Part shown: one piece after another, positions 37,266 to 47,572 of the stretch
How the letters are laid out: each line of letters begins with the position of its first letter
How positions within the stretch are numbered: position 1 is the first letter of the stretch
NCBI RefSeq assembly: GCF_902497895.1
Contig: NZ_CABVHQ010000018.1
Location: 1 to 64,000 of the forward strand
Length of the DNA stretch: 64,000 nt
Direction: 5' to 3'
Source: Pseudomonas fluorescens
Lineage (GTDB): Bacteria; Pseudomonadota; Gammaproteobacteria; Pseudomonadales; Pseudomonadaceae
Notes under the pieces: generated by a model
What the model saw: only the letters and a program-made list of their open reading frames with translations
Databases searched by the model: none
What the model was told of the DNA's origin: nothing
Program-made: the position numbers and the translations under genes

Positions 37266-37922
37266 TCAATCGCGCAACGAAATCACCGGCCAGCCGCGCT
37301 TCTCGGCCTCAGCCCGCAAATTCGGATCGGGATCCACCGCCACCGGATGGGTCACCAACTCCAGCAACGAAAAATCATTCATCGAATCGCTGTAGAAGTA
37401 GCTGTCTTCCAGACTGAACCCGGTCTCTTCCAGCCAGCGTTGCAGGCGTGTCACCTTACCTTCACGAAAGCACGGAACGTCGGTGCTGCGCCCGCTGTAG
37501 CGGCCGTCGATCATTTCGCATTCGGTGGCGATCAGGGTCTCGACGCCCAGGCGTGCGGCAATTGGCCCGGTGACGAAACGGTTGGTGGCGGTGATGATTA
37601 CCAGCTTGTCGCCGGCAGCCTGGTGTTTGGCCAGCAGTTCAATGCCCTTGGACAGCACGATCGGCTCGATGCAGTCGCGCATGTAGTCACGATGCCATTC
37701 GTCCAGCACGGCCATCTCGGTGCGCCCGAGCACTTCCAGGCAGAAGTTCAGGTAAGCGGTATTGTCCAGCTTGCCGGCCAGGTAATCCTGATAGAACTGA
37801 TCGTTGCGTGCTTTGTAGGCGACAGCGTCTAGGAAGCCCCGTTCGCACAGGTAGTCGCCCCAGGCGTGGTCACTGTCACCGCCCAAAAGCGTGTTGTCCA
37901 AGTCGAATAAAGCCAGGCGCAT
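37266..37922 (-). CDS. HAD-superfamily phosphatase (SerB-like, IB subfamily)
   Basis: 218 aa. Motif [13 protein letters not shown] (nucleophile Asp8 region), motif [10 protein letters not shown], motif III K near [10 protein letters not shown], and motif [14 protein letters not shown]. The substrate is a small phosphate ester; homologues near rppH are called phosphoserine-phosphatase-like. Start ATG 37922. Divergent from rppH. Confidence 0.88.
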   Translation of the reverse strand: MRLALFDLDNTLLGGDSDHAWGDYLCERGFLDAVAYKARNDQFYQDYLAGKLDNTAYLNFCLEVLGRTEMAVLDEWHRDYMRDCIEPIVLSKGIELLAKHQAAGDKLVIITATNRFVTGPIAARLGVETLIATECEMIDGRYSGRSTDVPCFREGKVTRLQRWLEETGFSLEDSYFYSDSMNDFSLLELVTHPVAVDPDPNLRAEAEKRGWPVISLRD

Positions 37923-38065
37923 TGCGGTTACTCGCTGAAAAGTCTGTAAAAAGACGTCCAGAATACGGTCTTTTCACAAGAGTGCACATAAGGTAGGTCG
38001 TCTCGTTGCTGCTTTAACAACCTTTGTGGAACAATGCGGCGACATGCGTTTGCGAGGTTGTTGCC

Positions 38066-38545
38066 GTGATCGACCCCGATGGTTTCCGCCCCAATGTCGG
38101 GATCATTCTGACGAATGATGCCGGCCAGGTGCTATGGGCTCGCCGTATCAATCAAGATGCCTGGCAGTTTCCTCAGGGAGGGATCAATCCTCAGGAAACG
38201 CCGGAAGACGCCTTGTATCGCGAGTTGAACGAAGAAGTGGGACTGGAGCGCGAAGATGTGCAAATTCTCGCCTGCACCCGGGGCTGGTTGCGCTATCGTT
38301 TGCCGCAACGTCTGGTGAGGACGCACAGCCAACCGCTGTGCATCGGCCAGAAACAGAAATGGTTTCTCCTGCGCCTGGTCTCCAACGAGCAGCGGGTGCG
38401 GATGGATTTGACCGGTAAACCGGAATTCGATGGCTGGCGCTGGGTAAGCTATTGGTATCCGTTGGGCCAGGTGGTGACATTCAAGCGCGAGGTGTATCGA
38501 CGCGCTCTCAAAGAGCTTGCCCCGCGCCTTTTATCGCGCGACTGA
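38066..38545 (+). CDS. rppH: RNA pyrophosphohydrolase
   Basis: 159 aa Nudix hydrolase that removes pyrophosphate from 5'-triphosphorylated mRNA and starts decay. Nudix box [20 protein letters not shown] is complete. I chose GTG 38066 ([15 protein letters not shown]), the conserved N-terminus; an earlier ATG at 38024 would add 14 unrelated residues. The stop lies 22 bp before ptsP, a conserved pairing. Confidence 0.95.
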   Translation: MIDPDGFRPNVGIILTNDAGQVLWARRINQDAWQFPQGGINPQETPEDALYRELNEEVGLEREDVQILACTRGWLRYRLPQRLVRTHSQPLCIGQKQKWFLLRLVSNEQRVRMDLTGKPEFDGWRWVSYWYPLGQVVTFKREVYRRALKELAPRLLSRD

Positions 38546-38567
38546 CGACGGAGTTCGACCCCGAGCC

Positions 38568-40847
38568 ATGCTCAATACGCTGCGCAAGATCGTCCAGGAA
38601 GTTAACTCCGCCAAGGATCTCAAGGCGGCGTTGGGGATTATTGTATTGCGCGTCAAAGAGGCCATGGGCAGCCAGGTTTGCTCGGTCTACCTGCTGGACC
38701 CCGAGACCAACCGTTTCGTGCTGATGGCTACCGAGGGCTTGAACAAGCGCTCGATCGGCAAGGTCAGCATGGCACCCAACGAAGGTCTGGTCGGTCTGGT
38801 CGGTACGCGTGAAGAACCCCTGAACCTCGAAAACGCTGCCGATCACCCGCGTTATCGCTACTTCGCCGAAACCGGTGAAGAGCGCTACGCTTCCTTCCTT
38901 GGCGCACCGATCATTCACCACCGCCGCGTCGTCGGCGTGTTGGTCATCCAGCAAAAAGAGCGGCGCCAGTTCGACGAAGGCGAAGAAGCCTTCCTGGTGA
39001 CCATGAGCGCCCAGCTTGCCGGGGTAATCGCTCACGCCGAAGCCACTGGTTCGATCCGCGGTCTGGGCCGTCAAGGCAAAGGCATCCAGGAAGCCAAGTT
39101 CGTCGGCGTACCCGGCTCGCCCGGTGCGGCGGTGGGTATCGCGGTGGTCATGCTGCCGCCGGCGGATCTGGACGTGGTGCCGGACAAGGCCATCACCGAC
39201 ATCGAAGCCGAGCTGGGGCTGTTCAAGACCGCGATCGAAGGCGTTCGCGCGGACATGCGCACGCTGTCCGCCAAGCTGGCGACTCAGCTGCGGCCGGAAG
39301 AGCGGGCGCTGTTCGACGTCTACCTGATGATGCTCGATGACGCCTCGCTGGGCAGCGAAGTGACCACCGTCATCAAGACCGGTCAGTGGGCCCAGGGTGC
39401 CTTGCGCCAGGTGGTCACCGATCACGTCAACCGTTTCGAATTGATGGACGACGCCTACCTGCGTGAGCGGGCATCGGACGTCAAGGACCTTGGCCGGCGT
39501 CTGCTGGCCTATCTGCAGGAAGAGCGTCAGCAGACCCTGGTGTATCCCGACAACTCCATTCTGATCAGCGAAGAATTGACGCCGGCCATGCTCGGCGAGG
39601 TGCCGGAAGGCAAGCTGGTGGGGCTGGTCTCGGTATTGGGTTCGGGTAACTCTCACGTGGCGATCCTGGCCCGGGCCATGGGTATCCCGACGGTGATGGG
39701 CCTGGTTGACCTGCCATATTCCAAGGTCGACGGCATCCAGATGATCGTCGATGGCTACCACGGCGAGGTCTACACCAACCCCAGCGAAGTGCTGCGCAAG
39801 CAGTTCGCCGAGGTGGTCGAAGAAGAGCGACAGCTGGCCTTGGGGCTGGATTCGCTGCGCGACTTGCCATGCGTGACCCTCGATGGTCACCGCATGCCAT
39901 TGTGGGTCAACACCGGCCTGCTGGCGGATGTGGCGCGGGCGCAGAAGCGCGGCGCCGAGGGCGTGGGTCTGTACCGCACCGAAGTGCCGTTCATGATCAA
40001 TCAGCGCTTCCCGAGCGAAAAGGAGCAGCTGGCGATTTATCGCGAGCAACTCGCCGCCTTCCATCCGCAACCGGTAACCATGCGCAGCCTGGACATTGGC
40101 GGCGACAAGTCATTGTCGTATTTCCCGATCAAGGAAGACAACCCGTTCCTCGGCTGGCGCGGGATCCGCGTGACCCTCGACCACCCGGAGATTTTCCTGG
40201 TCCAGACCCGGGCCATGCTCAAGGCCAGCGAAGGCCTGAACAACCTGCGCATTCTGTTGCCGATGATTTCCGGCACTCATGAGCTTGAAGAAGCCCTGCA
40301 CCTGATCCACCGCGCCTGGGGTGAAGTCCGCGACGAAGGCTGCGACGTGCCGATGCCGCCGATTGGCGTGATGATCGAGATACCGGCGGCTGTTTATCAG
40401 ACCAAGGAACTGGCGCGGCAAGTGGACTTCCTCTCGGTTGGCTCCAATGACCTGACCCAGTACCTGCTGGCCGTGGACCGCAACAATCCACGGGTCGCCG
40501 ATCTCTACGACTATCTGCACCCGGCGGTGCTGCAAGCCCTGCAGAACGTGGTGCGTGACGCCCATGCCGAAGGCAAGCCGGTGAGCATCTGCGGTGAGAT
40601 GGCCGGTGATCCGGCGGCGGCGGTACTGTTGATGGCGATGGGTTTCGACAGCCTGTCGATGAACGCCACCAACCTGCCAAAAGTGAAGTGGATGCTGCGC
40701 CAGATCAACCTGAGCAAGTCCAGGGAACTGCTGGCCGAGCTGATGACCATCGACAATCCGCATGTTATCCACAGCTCGCTGCAACTGGCGCTGAAGAACC
40801 TCGGGTTGGCGCGGATGATCAATCCGGCTTCGGCCAAGACCCTCTAA
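38568..40847 (+). CDS. ptsP: PEP-protein phosphotransferase PtsP (enzyme I-Ntr)
   Basis: 759 aa. N-terminal GAF domain (about residues 20-150), then enzyme I: phosphohistidine domain with GSGNSHVAILARAMGIPTV (His363 by my count) and PEP-binding domain with MRSLDIGGDKSL, MIEIPAAVYQT, FLSVGSNDLTQYLLAVDRNN and CGEMAGDP (catalytic Cys). It starts the nitrogen-PTS relay that phosphorylates NPr and PtsN. Start ATG 38568; the GTPase-like upstream in-frame codons overlap rppH and are not favoured. Confidence 0.95.
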   Translation: MLNTLRKIVQEVNSAKDLKAALGIIVLRVKEAMGSQVCSVYLLDPETNRFVLMATEGLNKRSIGKVSMAPNEGLVGLVGTREEPLNLENAADHPRYRYFAETGEERYASFLGAPIIHHRRVVGVLVIQQKERRQFDEGEEAFLVTMSAQLAGVIAHAEATGSIRGLGRQGKGIQEAKFVGVPGSPGAAVGIAVVMLPPADLDVVPDKAITDIEAELGLFKTAIEGVRADMRTLSAKLATQLRPEERALFDVYLMMLDDASLGSEVTTVIKTGQWAQGALRQVVTDHVNRFELMDDAYLRERASDVKDLGRRLLAYLQEERQQTLVYPDNSILISEELTPAMLGEVPEGKLVGLVSVLGSGNSHVAILARAMGIPTVMGLVDLPYSKVDGIQMIVDGYHGEVYTNPSEVLRKQFAEVVEEERQLALGLDSLRDLPCVTLDGHRMPLWVNTGLLADVARAQKRGAEGVGLYRTEVPFMINQRFPSEKEQLAIYREQLAAFHPQPVTMRSLDIGGDKSLSYFPIKEDNPFLGWRGIRVTLDHPEIFLVQTRAMLKASEGLNNLRILLPMISGTHELEEALHLIHRAWGEVRDEGCDVPMPPIGVMIEIPAAVYQTKELARQVDFLSVGSNDLTQYLLAVDRNNPRVADLYDYLHPAVLQALQNVVRDAHAEGKPVSICGEMAGDPAAAVLLMAMGFDSLSMNATNLPKVKWMLRQINLSKSRELLAELMTIDNPHVIHSSLQLALKNLGLARMINPASAKTL

Positions 40848-40852
40848 ACCTG

Positions 40853-41000
40853 TGTGGCGAGGGGGCTTGCCCCCGCTCGACTGCGCAGCAGTCGTAACCC
40901 AGCTGATGCATTCTTTCTGAAAGACCGCGGTTGCTGGTTTCAGGACCGCTACGCGGCCCAGCGGGGCGGTGCGGCGTTCCGACAAGCCCCCTCGCCACAG
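40853..41000. repeat. REP pair, GGCGAGGGGGCTTGCCCCCG family
   Basis: TGTGGCGAGGGGGCTTGCCC at 40853 and inverted AAGCCCCCTCGCCACA at the right end; the right half carries a rearranged insert (GCGGGGCGGTGCGGCGTTCC). Confidence 0.85.
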
Positions 41001-41012
41001 TGCCGACAACGG

Positions 41013-41759
41013 CTAAGCCCTCACCTCAACCTCCCCCAAATGCCCGCCATACGGCCCGAAGCTGCGCTCGACCATGTGCCGTGAACCATCGGCATTAACG
41101 ATCAGCGCGGTACTGGCGCGGGTGCCATAGCTGGGACTGGCAATAAACACGCTCGACAACAGACTCTCCGTCGCCAGGCCAACCCCGGTATCGGGCAGTT
41201 CGGCGAAGGGCGCAGTCTGTGGATCGTTCAACAGTGCGAGCAACGCCTGCGGCTGCGGATCGTCGAGGACTTCGCTTAATGCCGCCTTGGCCTTGAGCAC
41301 TTTCGGCCATGGGGTATCGAGTCCTGCATTGGACAGTCCGTAGATACCTGCCGCCAACAGGGTAGGCTCAGACTGCAGCGCGTTGTAGTGCCATAATTCG
41401 TTTGAAGTGCCAAGTAGCAGATTGAATCCGGCATATTCGAGCGATCTAGCGACAACGTCGGCTAAATAGTTGTCGACCGGCATTTCCCCGCTGAGAAAAC
41501 GCGCCACCAGTTCACCCCGTGAGCGAGGGGCCGGAGTCTGAAGAGGGTTGCGAATATTGGTCAGCGCCGCAAAACGTCCAGCGGCACCGACTCCAAGCCA
41601 GGTGCCCCCGGCCTCCAGATCGCGACCGGCATAAACCTGGGGTGCCTCAGGCCATTGCGCCAACGGCAGGCTCGGGCGGGCATAGAACTCGTCGCGGTTG
41701 GCGGCCACGATCAGCGGTTGGGCGTGGCCAGGCCGCCAGGCGAAAACAATCAGGCACAT
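41013..41759 (-). CDS. NRDE-family protein (TANGO2-like)
   Basis: 248 aa Ntn-hydrolase-like protein. It begins MCLIVFAWRPGHAQPLIVAA, with Cys2 as the presumed N-terminal nucleophile, and contains the naming motif AANRDEF, then DLEAGGTWLGVGAAGRFA. The eukaryotic TANGO2 family is linked to haem or lipid handling; the bacterial role is unknown. Start at 41759 keeps Cys at position 2; a longer start would bury it. Confidence 0.86.
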   Translation of the reverse strand: MCLIVFAWRPGHAQPLIVAANRDEFYARPSLPLAQWPEAPQVYAGRDLEAGGTWLGVGAAGRFAALTNIRNPLQTPAPRSRGELVARFLSGEMPVDNYLADVVARSLEYAGFNLLLGTSNELWHYNALQSEPTLLAAGIYGLSNAGLDTPWPKVLKAKAALSEVLDDPQPQALLALLNDPQTAPFAELPDTGVGLATESLLSSVFIASPSYGTRASTALIVNADGSRHMVERSFGPYGGHLGEVEVRA

Positions 41760-41895
41760 TAAGGTGATCCCTGTGTGTTTTTTGCTCACTCTACGCAGTC
41801 ATCGCCTGTCGATCCATCGCCATCCACAGTGGAGCCCGAGGCCATGCATCCGTTACCATGCCGCTCCTGTTTTTGGGATGCCTGGGGATACGGCC

Positions 41896-42678
41896 ATGGA
41901 ATTTCTGCTCTATCTGGCGCTGGGCGCCTGTGCAGGCGTGCTGGCCGGGCTGTTCGGGGTGGGTGGCGGGATAATTATCGTCCCGGTGCTGGTGTTCAGT
42001 TTCACCTTGCAAGATTTCGATGCGTCGGTGCTGACGCACCTGGCGGTCGGTACCTCTCTGGCGACTATTATCTTTACTTCGGTCAATGCGGTCCGCGAGC
42101 ATCAGCGCAAAGGCGCGGTGCGCTGGCCGATCTTTGCCTGGATGACCGTGGGAATTCTGATCGGCGCGGGTTTCGGTGCGCTGACCGCCGAAGCTATCTC
42201 CGGGCCGAACCTGCAGAAGATCATCGGCGTGTTTGCCCTGGTGATTGCCGTGCAACTGGCGCTGGATTTCAAACCCAAGGCCAGCCGAACCGTTCCGGGA
42301 AAGCTCGGTCTGACCCTGGCCGGCAGCGTGATCGGTTGGGCCTCGGCGATTTTTGGCATTGGCGGCGGCTCGCTGACCGTACCGTTCCTGACCTGGCGCA
42401 GCGTGCCGATGCAGCAGGCGGTGGCGACTTCCTCTGCCTGCGGCCTGCCTATCGCCCTGGCCAGCGCCTTAAGTTTCATGATTCTGGGCTGGCATGATCC
42501 ATTGCTGCCGGCTCATAGTCTGGGGTTCATTTATTTGCCGGCGCTGCTCGGGATCGCCCTGACCAGCATGGTGTTCGCCCGTTTTGGCGCGCGTCTGGCG
42601 CACCGACTGTCGGCACGCCTGCTCAAGCGGATGTTTGCCGCATTGCTGTTTTGCGTGGGTTTGAGCTTCCTGCTCTGA
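41896..42678 (+). CDS. TauE/SafE-family sulfite/organosulfonate exporter-like permease
   Basis: 260 aa integral membrane protein with about eight spans. Two repeat motifs: GLFGVGGGIIIVPVLV near the N-terminus and AIFGIGGGSLTVPFLTW in the second half. Start ATG 41896 (MEFLLYLALGACAGVLAG). Family members move sulfite, sulfoacetate or similar anions; the substrate here is unknown. Confidence 0.88.
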   Translation: MEFLLYLALGACAGVLAGLFGVGGGIIIVPVLVFSFTLQDFDASVLTHLAVGTSLATIIFTSVNAVREHQRKGAVRWPIFAWMTVGILIGAGFGALTAEAISGPNLQKIIGVFALVIAVQLALDFKPKASRTVPGKLGLTLAGSVIGWASAIFGIGGGSLTVPFLTWRSVPMQQAVATSSACGLPIALASALSFMILGWHDPLLPAHSLGFIYLPALLGIALTSMVFARFGARLAHRLSARLLKRMFAALLFCVGLSFLL

Positions 42679-42761
42679 CACACATTCGCAATGTTGGCTT
42701 AATCCAGGCGTGGCATGTTCCGGCCTGGAATTTTAGGTTTCTACTCTAACGAGGAGTCGCA

Positions 42762-43574
42762 ATGCTGCCTTACCCGCAGATTGACCCGGTGGCCCTGGCC
42801 ATCGGCCCGCTGAAAATCCACTGGTACGGCCTGATGTACCTGATCGGTATTGGCGGCGCCTGGTGGCTGGCATCGCGCCGGATGAACCGTTTCGACCCGA
42901 CCTGGACCAAGGAGAAGCTCTCCGACATGGTCTTCTGGATGTCGATGGGGGTTATTCTCGGCGGTCGATTGGGTTATGTGCTGTTCTACGACCTCCATGC
43001 CTACCTGGCCAATCCGATGCTGATCTTTGAAGTGTGGAAAGGTGGCATGTCGTTCCACGGCGGTTTTATCGGGGTCATGCTGGCGGCCTGGTGGTTCGGC
43101 AAGCGCAACGGCAAGTCGTTCTTCGAACTGATGGACTTCGTTGCGCCGATGGTGCCGATCGGCCTGGGTGCCGGGCGGATCGGCAACTTCATCAACGCCG
43201 AGCTGTGGGGCAAGCCGACCGACGTGCCTTGGGCGATGGTGTTTCCTCCGTTCAGCGATCCTGCGCAACTGGCACGCCATCCCTCGCAGCTCTACCAGTT
43301 CGCACTGGAAGGTGTCGCGCTGTTCGCTATCCTCTGGCTGTTCTCGCGCAAACCGCGGCCGACCATGGCAGTGTCCGGGATGTTCGCGTTGTTCTACGGA
43401 ATCTTCCGCTTCATCGTCGAGTTCGTCCGGGTACCCGATGCGCAGCTCGGCTATCTGGCATGGAACTGGCTGACCATGGGTCAGGTGTTGTGCCTGCCGA
43501 TGATCATCGGCGGCCTGGCCTTGATCTGGCTGGCGTATCACCGCGCTCCGGCAAGTAAAAGCGCCGCGCTTTAA
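42762..43574 (+). CDS. lgt: Prolipoprotein diacylglyceryl transferase
   Basis: 270 aa inner-membrane enzyme that adds diacylglycerol to the lipobox Cys of prolipoproteins. Signature [13 protein letters not shown] and the [13 protein letters not shown] segment with the essential His. About seven membrane spans. Strong ribosome site AACGAGGAG before ATG 42762. Upstream of thyA by 48 bp, the usual pairing. Confidence 0.96.
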   Translation: MLPYPQIDPVALAIGPLKIHWYGLMYLIGIGGAWWLASRRMNRFDPTWTKEKLSDMVFWMSMGVILGGRLGYVLFYDLHAYLANPMLIFEVWKGGMSFHGGFIGVMLAAWWFGKRNGKSFFELMDFVAPMVPIGLGAGRIGNFINAELWGKPTDVPWAMVFPPFSDPAQLARHPSQLYQFALEGVALFAILWLFSRKPRPTMAVSGMFALFYGIFRFIVEFVRVPDAQLGYLAWNWLTMGQVLCLPMIIGGLALIWLAYHRAPASKSAAL

Positions 43575-43622
43575 ATTCGAATCGCAGGGCCCGGGCCCTG
43601 CATTCAAGGACACAGGTAACTC

Positions 43623-44594
43623 ATGAAGCAATATCTCGAACTGGTCGCCCACGTCATCAAGAACGGCACCAAACAGGCCAACCGCACCGGCGTGAACACC
43701 ATCAGCTTCCCTGGCGCCATGCTGCGCTATGACCTGAAGGAAGGTTTCCCGGCTATCACGACTCGCAGGATGGCTTTCAAATCGGCGATCGGCGAGATGG
43801 TCGGTTTCTTGCGTGGGGTGAACAACGCCGCCGAGTTCCGTGCCCTGGGCTGCAAGGTCTGGGACCAGAACGCCAACGAAAACGCCCAATGGCTGGCCAA
43901 CCCGTTCCGCCAGGGCGATGACGACCTCGGCGAGATCTACGGCGTGCAATGGCGTAAATGGCCGGCGTACAAGCAGATCAACACCGGCAATCAGGCGGCG
44001 ATCGAACTGGCATTGAGCCAGGGCTACCGGCAGATCGCCGAAGGTGAAGAAGACGGCCAGGCTTACGTGGTGCTGTACAAGGCCATCGATCAGATTCGCC
44101 AGTGCCTCGACACCATCATCAAGGATCCGGGCAGCCGCCGGATCCTGTTCCACGGGTGGAACTGCGCCCAGCTGGATGAAATGGCCTTGCCGCCGTGCCA
44201 CCTGCTGTACCAGTTCCACCCGAATGTCGACACCAAAGAAATCTCTTTGACCCTCTACATCCGTTCCAACGACTTGGGGTTGGGCACGCCGTTCAACCTG
44301 ACCGAAGGCGCAGCGCTGCTGAGCCTGATCGGCCGCCTGACCGGCTACACGCCGCGCTGGTTCACCTATTTCATCGGTGATGCCCACGTCTACGAAAACC
44401 ACCTGGACATGCTCAACGAACAGCTCACCCGCGAGCCGTTCCCGATGCCGAAACTGGTGATTTCCGAGCGAGTGCCGGAGTTTGCCAGGACCGGTGTCTA
44501 CCAACCGGAATGGCTGGAGCAGATCGAACCGAGCGACTTCTCGCTAGAGGGTTATCAGCACCACGCGCCGATGACCGCGCCGATGGCGGTCTAA
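43623..44594 (+). CDS. thyA: Thymidylate synthase
   Basis: 323 aa; makes dTMP from dUMP with methylenetetrahydrofolate. Catalytic Cys192 in [11 protein letters not shown]; dUMP Arg in [27 protein letters not shown] segment ([16 protein letters not shown]). It carries the 50-60 residue mid-protein insertion usual for Pseudomonas and longer than the 264 aa E. coli form. Start ATG 43623. Confidence 0.96.
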   Translation: MKQYLELVAHVIKNGTKQANRTGVNTISFPGAMLRYDLKEGFPAITTRRMAFKSAIGEMVGFLRGVNNAAEFRALGCKVWDQNANENAQWLANPFRQGDDDLGEIYGVQWRKWPAYKQINTGNQAAIELALSQGYRQIAEGEEDGQAYVVLYKAIDQIRQCLDTIIKDPGSRRILFHGWNCAQLDEMALPPCHLLYQFHPNVDTKEISLTLYIRSNDLGLGTPFNLTEGAALLSLIGRLTGYTPRWFTYFIGDAHVYENHLDMLNEQLTREPFPMPKLVISERVPEFARTGVYQPEWLEQIEPSDFSLEGYQHHAPMTAPMAV

Positions 44595-44651
44595 GCCTTT
44601 ACCACCCCGCCGGCCGCATACACCCGTGATATCGCGGATGTGCACAAATCC

Positions 44652-44737
44652 TGTAGGAGCTGCCGCAGGCTGCGATCTTTTGATCTTCGGCGCTCCTGCG
44701 GGCGCCAAAAGATCGCAGCCTTCGGCAGCTCCTACAA
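44652..44737. repeat. REP pair, GCAGCCTGCGGCAGCTCC family, tail-to-tail order
   Basis: CTGTAGGAGCTGCCGCAGGC first, then GATCGCAGCCTTCGGCAGC; the order of arms is opposite to most other pairs in the window, and a second small hairpin (GGCGCTCCTGCGGGCGCC) sits between. Confidence 0.85.
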
Positions 44738-44759
44738 AAGCGGTCTGCGCACGAACCTT

Positions 44760-45209
44760 TTAATGCCCATGACTTCTCCCGATATGGGAATGCTCACCTT
44801 CCGTCGCTACAACCCCGCCACTCACCTCCAACCGCTGCAATATCCCGCACTGATCGATATCCGGCCCTTCGCTGCAGCGTTGGCGCAGGTCGACCAGTTG
44901 TGCCTGCAAGGCCAGCAAACCGTCGATCCGCGCCTTGACGTGAAGGATGTGCTCGTCGATCAAGGCGTTGACGCTTTGGCATTGACCTTGTGGACTGTCG
45001 CGCAGGCCCAGCAGGCTGCGGATTTCCTCGAGGGTCATGTCCAGGGTGCGGCAGTTGCGGATAAAGGTCAGCCGCTCGCTGTGGGCCTGGGTGTACAAGC
45101 GGTAATTGCCTTCACTGCGCGCAGGCTCCGGCAGCAGGCCTTCGCGTTCGTAATAACGGATGGTTTCGACGGGGCAGTCGGTGAGTTTCGCCAGTTCGCC
45201 GATCTTCAT
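44760..45209 (-). CDS. cadR: MerR-family cadmium-responsive regulator CadR
   Basis: 149 aa. N-terminal MerR helix-turn-helix MKIGELAKLTDCPVETIRYY and a long dimerisation helix. Candidate metal-binding cysteines Cys77, Cys112 and Cys121 fit the CadR/PbrR pattern, and a short His-rich tail (HSHIGRSHGH) is typical of Pseudomonas CadR. Divergent from cadA with a MerR-type operator between. Start ATG 45209. Confidence 0.92.
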   Translation of the reverse strand: MKIGELAKLTDCPVETIRYYEREGLLPEPARSEGNYRLYTQAHSERLTFIRNCRTLDMTLEEIRSLLGLRDSPQGQCQSVNALIDEHILHVKARIDGLLALQAQLVDLRQRCSEGPDIDQCGILQRLEVSGGVVATEGEHSHIGRSHGH

Positions 45210-45232
45210 AACGGCAATCTCCGAATGGGTGC

Positions 45233-45263
45233 TTGACCCTATAGTGGCTACAGGGTCTTTACT
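45233..45263 (+). promoter_or_regulatory. MerR/CadR-type operator-promoter of cadA
   Basis: -35 TTGACC (45233-45238), -10 TTTACT (45258-45263), spacer 19 bp, longer than the normal 17 as in MerR-regulated promoters. The spacer holds the dyad ACCCTATAGTGGCTACAGGG (45236-45255). Confidence 0.85.
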
Positions 45264-45294
45264 TGGCAACAGGCACCTTTTCGGATGGACCCTC

Positions 45295-47565
45295 ATGAGC
45301 GATTCTCTTCACACCCACAAGCCCGAGGCGGGGCACGATCACGATCACAGCCACAAGCTGCAGCCCGTGCAGAAGCACGAGCATGCCAGTCACGGGGATT
45401 CCTGCTGTTCCTCCAAGGCTGCGCCATCGCGGATCCTGCTGAGCGAAACCCTGACGGCCGGCGCACAGCTGAGCAGTTTTCGCATCGAAGCCATGGACTG
45501 CCCGACCGAGCAGACGCTGATCCAGAACAAGCTCGGTAAGCTTGCGGGTGTGCAGCAATTGCAATTCAACCTGATCAATCGGGTGCTGGAAGTTACTCAC
45601 GACCTGCCGTCCACTGCGCCGATCATCGACGCGATCAAATCCCTCGGCATGCAGGCCGAGCCGATCGAGCAGGGCACCGATGCCGAGATAACCATCACGG
45701 CTCCCGCGAAAAAGCCCTGGTGGCCGCTGGCCCTGTCCGGCGTCAGCGCCTTGGCCGCCGAAGTGATCCACTTCACCAGTGCGGCGCCGACCTGGGTGGT
45801 GGCACTGATCGCGCTGGTGTCGATTCTCAGCGGTGGTCTTGGCACCTACAAGAAGGGCTGGATCGCCCTGAAAAACTTCAACCTGAACATCAATGCGCTG
45901 ATGAGCATCGCGGTTACAGGGGCAGTATTGATCGGCCAGTGGCCGGAAGCAGCGATGGTGATGTTCCTGTTCACCGTGGCCGAGCTGATCGAAGCCAAGT
46001 CCCTGGATCGTGCACGCAATGCCATCAGCGGCCTGATGCAGATGACTCCGGAGCAGGCCATCGTGCGGCAGGCCGACGGCAGTTGGCTTGAGCAGGAGGT
46101 GAAAAGCATTGAGCCGGGAGCTTGGGTCCGGGTCCGACCGGGCGAGCGCATCGGCCTGGACGGTGAAGTGGTGTCCGGCAACTCGACCATCGATCAGGCG
46201 CCGATCACCGGCGAAAGTCTGCCGGTCGAGAAAACCATCGGTGACAAAGTCTTCGCCGGAACCATCAATCAGTCCGGCTCCCTGGAATACCAAGTGACGG
46301 CGGCCGCCAATAACTCGACCCTGGCGCGGATCATTCATGCCGTCGAGCAGGCCCAGGGCGCGCGGGCACCGACTCAACGTTTCGTCGACACCTTCGCCAA
46401 GGTCTACACGCCGGTGGTGTTCATTTTCGCCCTGGGCGTGGCGGTGATTGTGCCACTGTTCATGGGCGGTGTCTGGTTCGACTGGATCTACCGCGCACTG
46501 GTGCTGTTGGTGGTTGCTTGCCCATGTGCCCTGGTGATTTCCACTCCAGTGACCATTGTCAGTGGTCTCGCGGCGGCGGCGCGCAAAGGCATCCTGATCA
46601 AGGGCGGGGTCTATCTGGAGGGAGGTTACAAGCTCGATTACCTGGCGCTGGACAAGACCGGCACCATCACCCACGGCAAACCGGTGCAGACCGATTATCT
46701 GTCCCTTGATCCGATCGCCGAGCAGATCGCTCCGGGGATTGCCGCCAGTCTGGCCGGGCGCTCCGATCACCCGGTGTCGCTGGCTATTGCCAGCGGGGCT
46801 GTGGATAAACAACTCCCGTTGCACGCTGTGGATAACTTTGCAGCATTGGCCGGTCGTGGTGTGCGCGGAGAAATCGGCGGTCAGGTCTATCACTTGGGCA
46901 ACCATCGATTAGTGGAAGAGTTGGGTCTGTGTTCGCCCGCGCTGGAAGAGAAGCTGTTCGCCCTGGAAAAACAGGGCAAATCCGTCGTGTTGCTGCTCGA
47001 CACCTCAGGCCCGCTGGCGCTGTTCGCCGTGGCCGACACGGTGAAAGAGTCCAGTCGCGAGGCGATCCGGCAATTGCACGAGTTGGGGATCAAGACCCTG
47101 ATGCTGACGGGCGATAACGTCCACACCGCTCAGGCGATTGCCGCGCAAGTCGGCATTGATCAGGCCAAGGGGGATCTGCTGCCAACCGACAAACTGCAAG
47201 CCATCGAAGCCTTGTACGCCCAGGGTCATCGGGTCGGGATGGTCGGCGATGGCATCAATGACGCCCCGGCCCTGGCCCGTGCCGAAATTGGTTTCGCCAT
47301 GGCCGCGGCTGGCACCGATACCGCCATCGAGACCGCCGATGTCGCCCTGATGGACGACGATCTGCGCAAGATTCCGGCATTTATCCGGCTTTCGCGGCGG
47401 ACCTCAAGCATCCTCAAGCAAAATATCGCTCTGGCACTGGTCATCAAGGCAATCTTTCTTGGAGTAACCTTCGCCGGTCTCGCCACCATGTGGATGGCGG
47501 TATTTGCCGACATGGGTGTGAGCCTGTTGGTGGTGTTCAATGGTTTGCGCCTGTTGCGCAAATAG
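45295..47565 (+). CDS. cadA: P-type heavy-metal ATPase (Cd/Zn/Pb exporter) CadA
   Basis: 756 aa P1B-ATPase pumping Cd(II), Zn(II) or Pb(II) out. Residues 1-40 are a His-rich metal-binding tail (HTH, HDHDHSH, HEH, CC at 37-38). One HMA domain follows, but its metal motif reads MDCPTEQ, with only one Cys (69). Core: TGESLPVEK, membrane site CPC (409-411), phosphorylation DKTGT (from Asp453), hinge GDGINDAPAL (about 651). Start ATG 45295 (MSDSLHTHKP); an earlier in-frame codon lies inside the cadR promoter. Confidence 0.94.
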   Translation: MSDSLHTHKPEAGHDHDHSHKLQPVQKHEHASHGDSCCSSKAAPSRILLSETLTAGAQLSSFRIEAMDCPTEQTLIQNKLGKLAGVQQLQFNLINRVLEVTHDLPSTAPIIDAIKSLGMQAEPIEQGTDAEITITAPAKKPWWPLALSGVSALAAEVIHFTSAAPTWVVALIALVSILSGGLGTYKKGWIALKNFNLNINALMSIAVTGAVLIGQWPEAAMVMFLFTVAELIEAKSLDRARNAISGLMQMTPEQAIVRQADGSWLEQEVKSIEPGAWVRVRPGERIGLDGEVVSGNSTIDQAPITGESLPVEKTIGDKVFAGTINQSGSLEYQVTAAANNSTLARIIHAVEQAQGARAPTQRFVDTFAKVYTPVVFIFALGVAVIVPLFMGGVWFDWIYRALVLLVVACPCALVISTPVTIVSGLAAAARKGILIKGGVYLEGGYKLDYLALDKTGTITHGKPVQTDYLSLDPIAEQIAPGIAASLAGRSDHPVSLAIASGAVDKQLPLHAVDNFAALAGRGVRGEIGGQVYHLGNHRLVEELGLCSPALEEKLFALEKQGKSVVLLLDTSGPLALFAVADTVKESSREAIRQLHELGIKTLMLTGDNVHTAQAIAAQVGIDQAKGDLLPTDKLQAIEALYAQGHRVGMVGDGINDAPALARAEIGFAMAAAGTDTAIETADVALMDDDLRKIPAFIRLSRRTSSILKQNIALALVIKAIFLGVTFAGLATMWMAVFADMGVSLLVVFNGLRLLRK

Positions 47566-47572
47566 ACGATGA

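Noticed and set aside
42741..44504. 587-codon minus-strand frame opposite lgt and thyA
   Set aside because: Antisense of two well-identified genes; no protein-like features.
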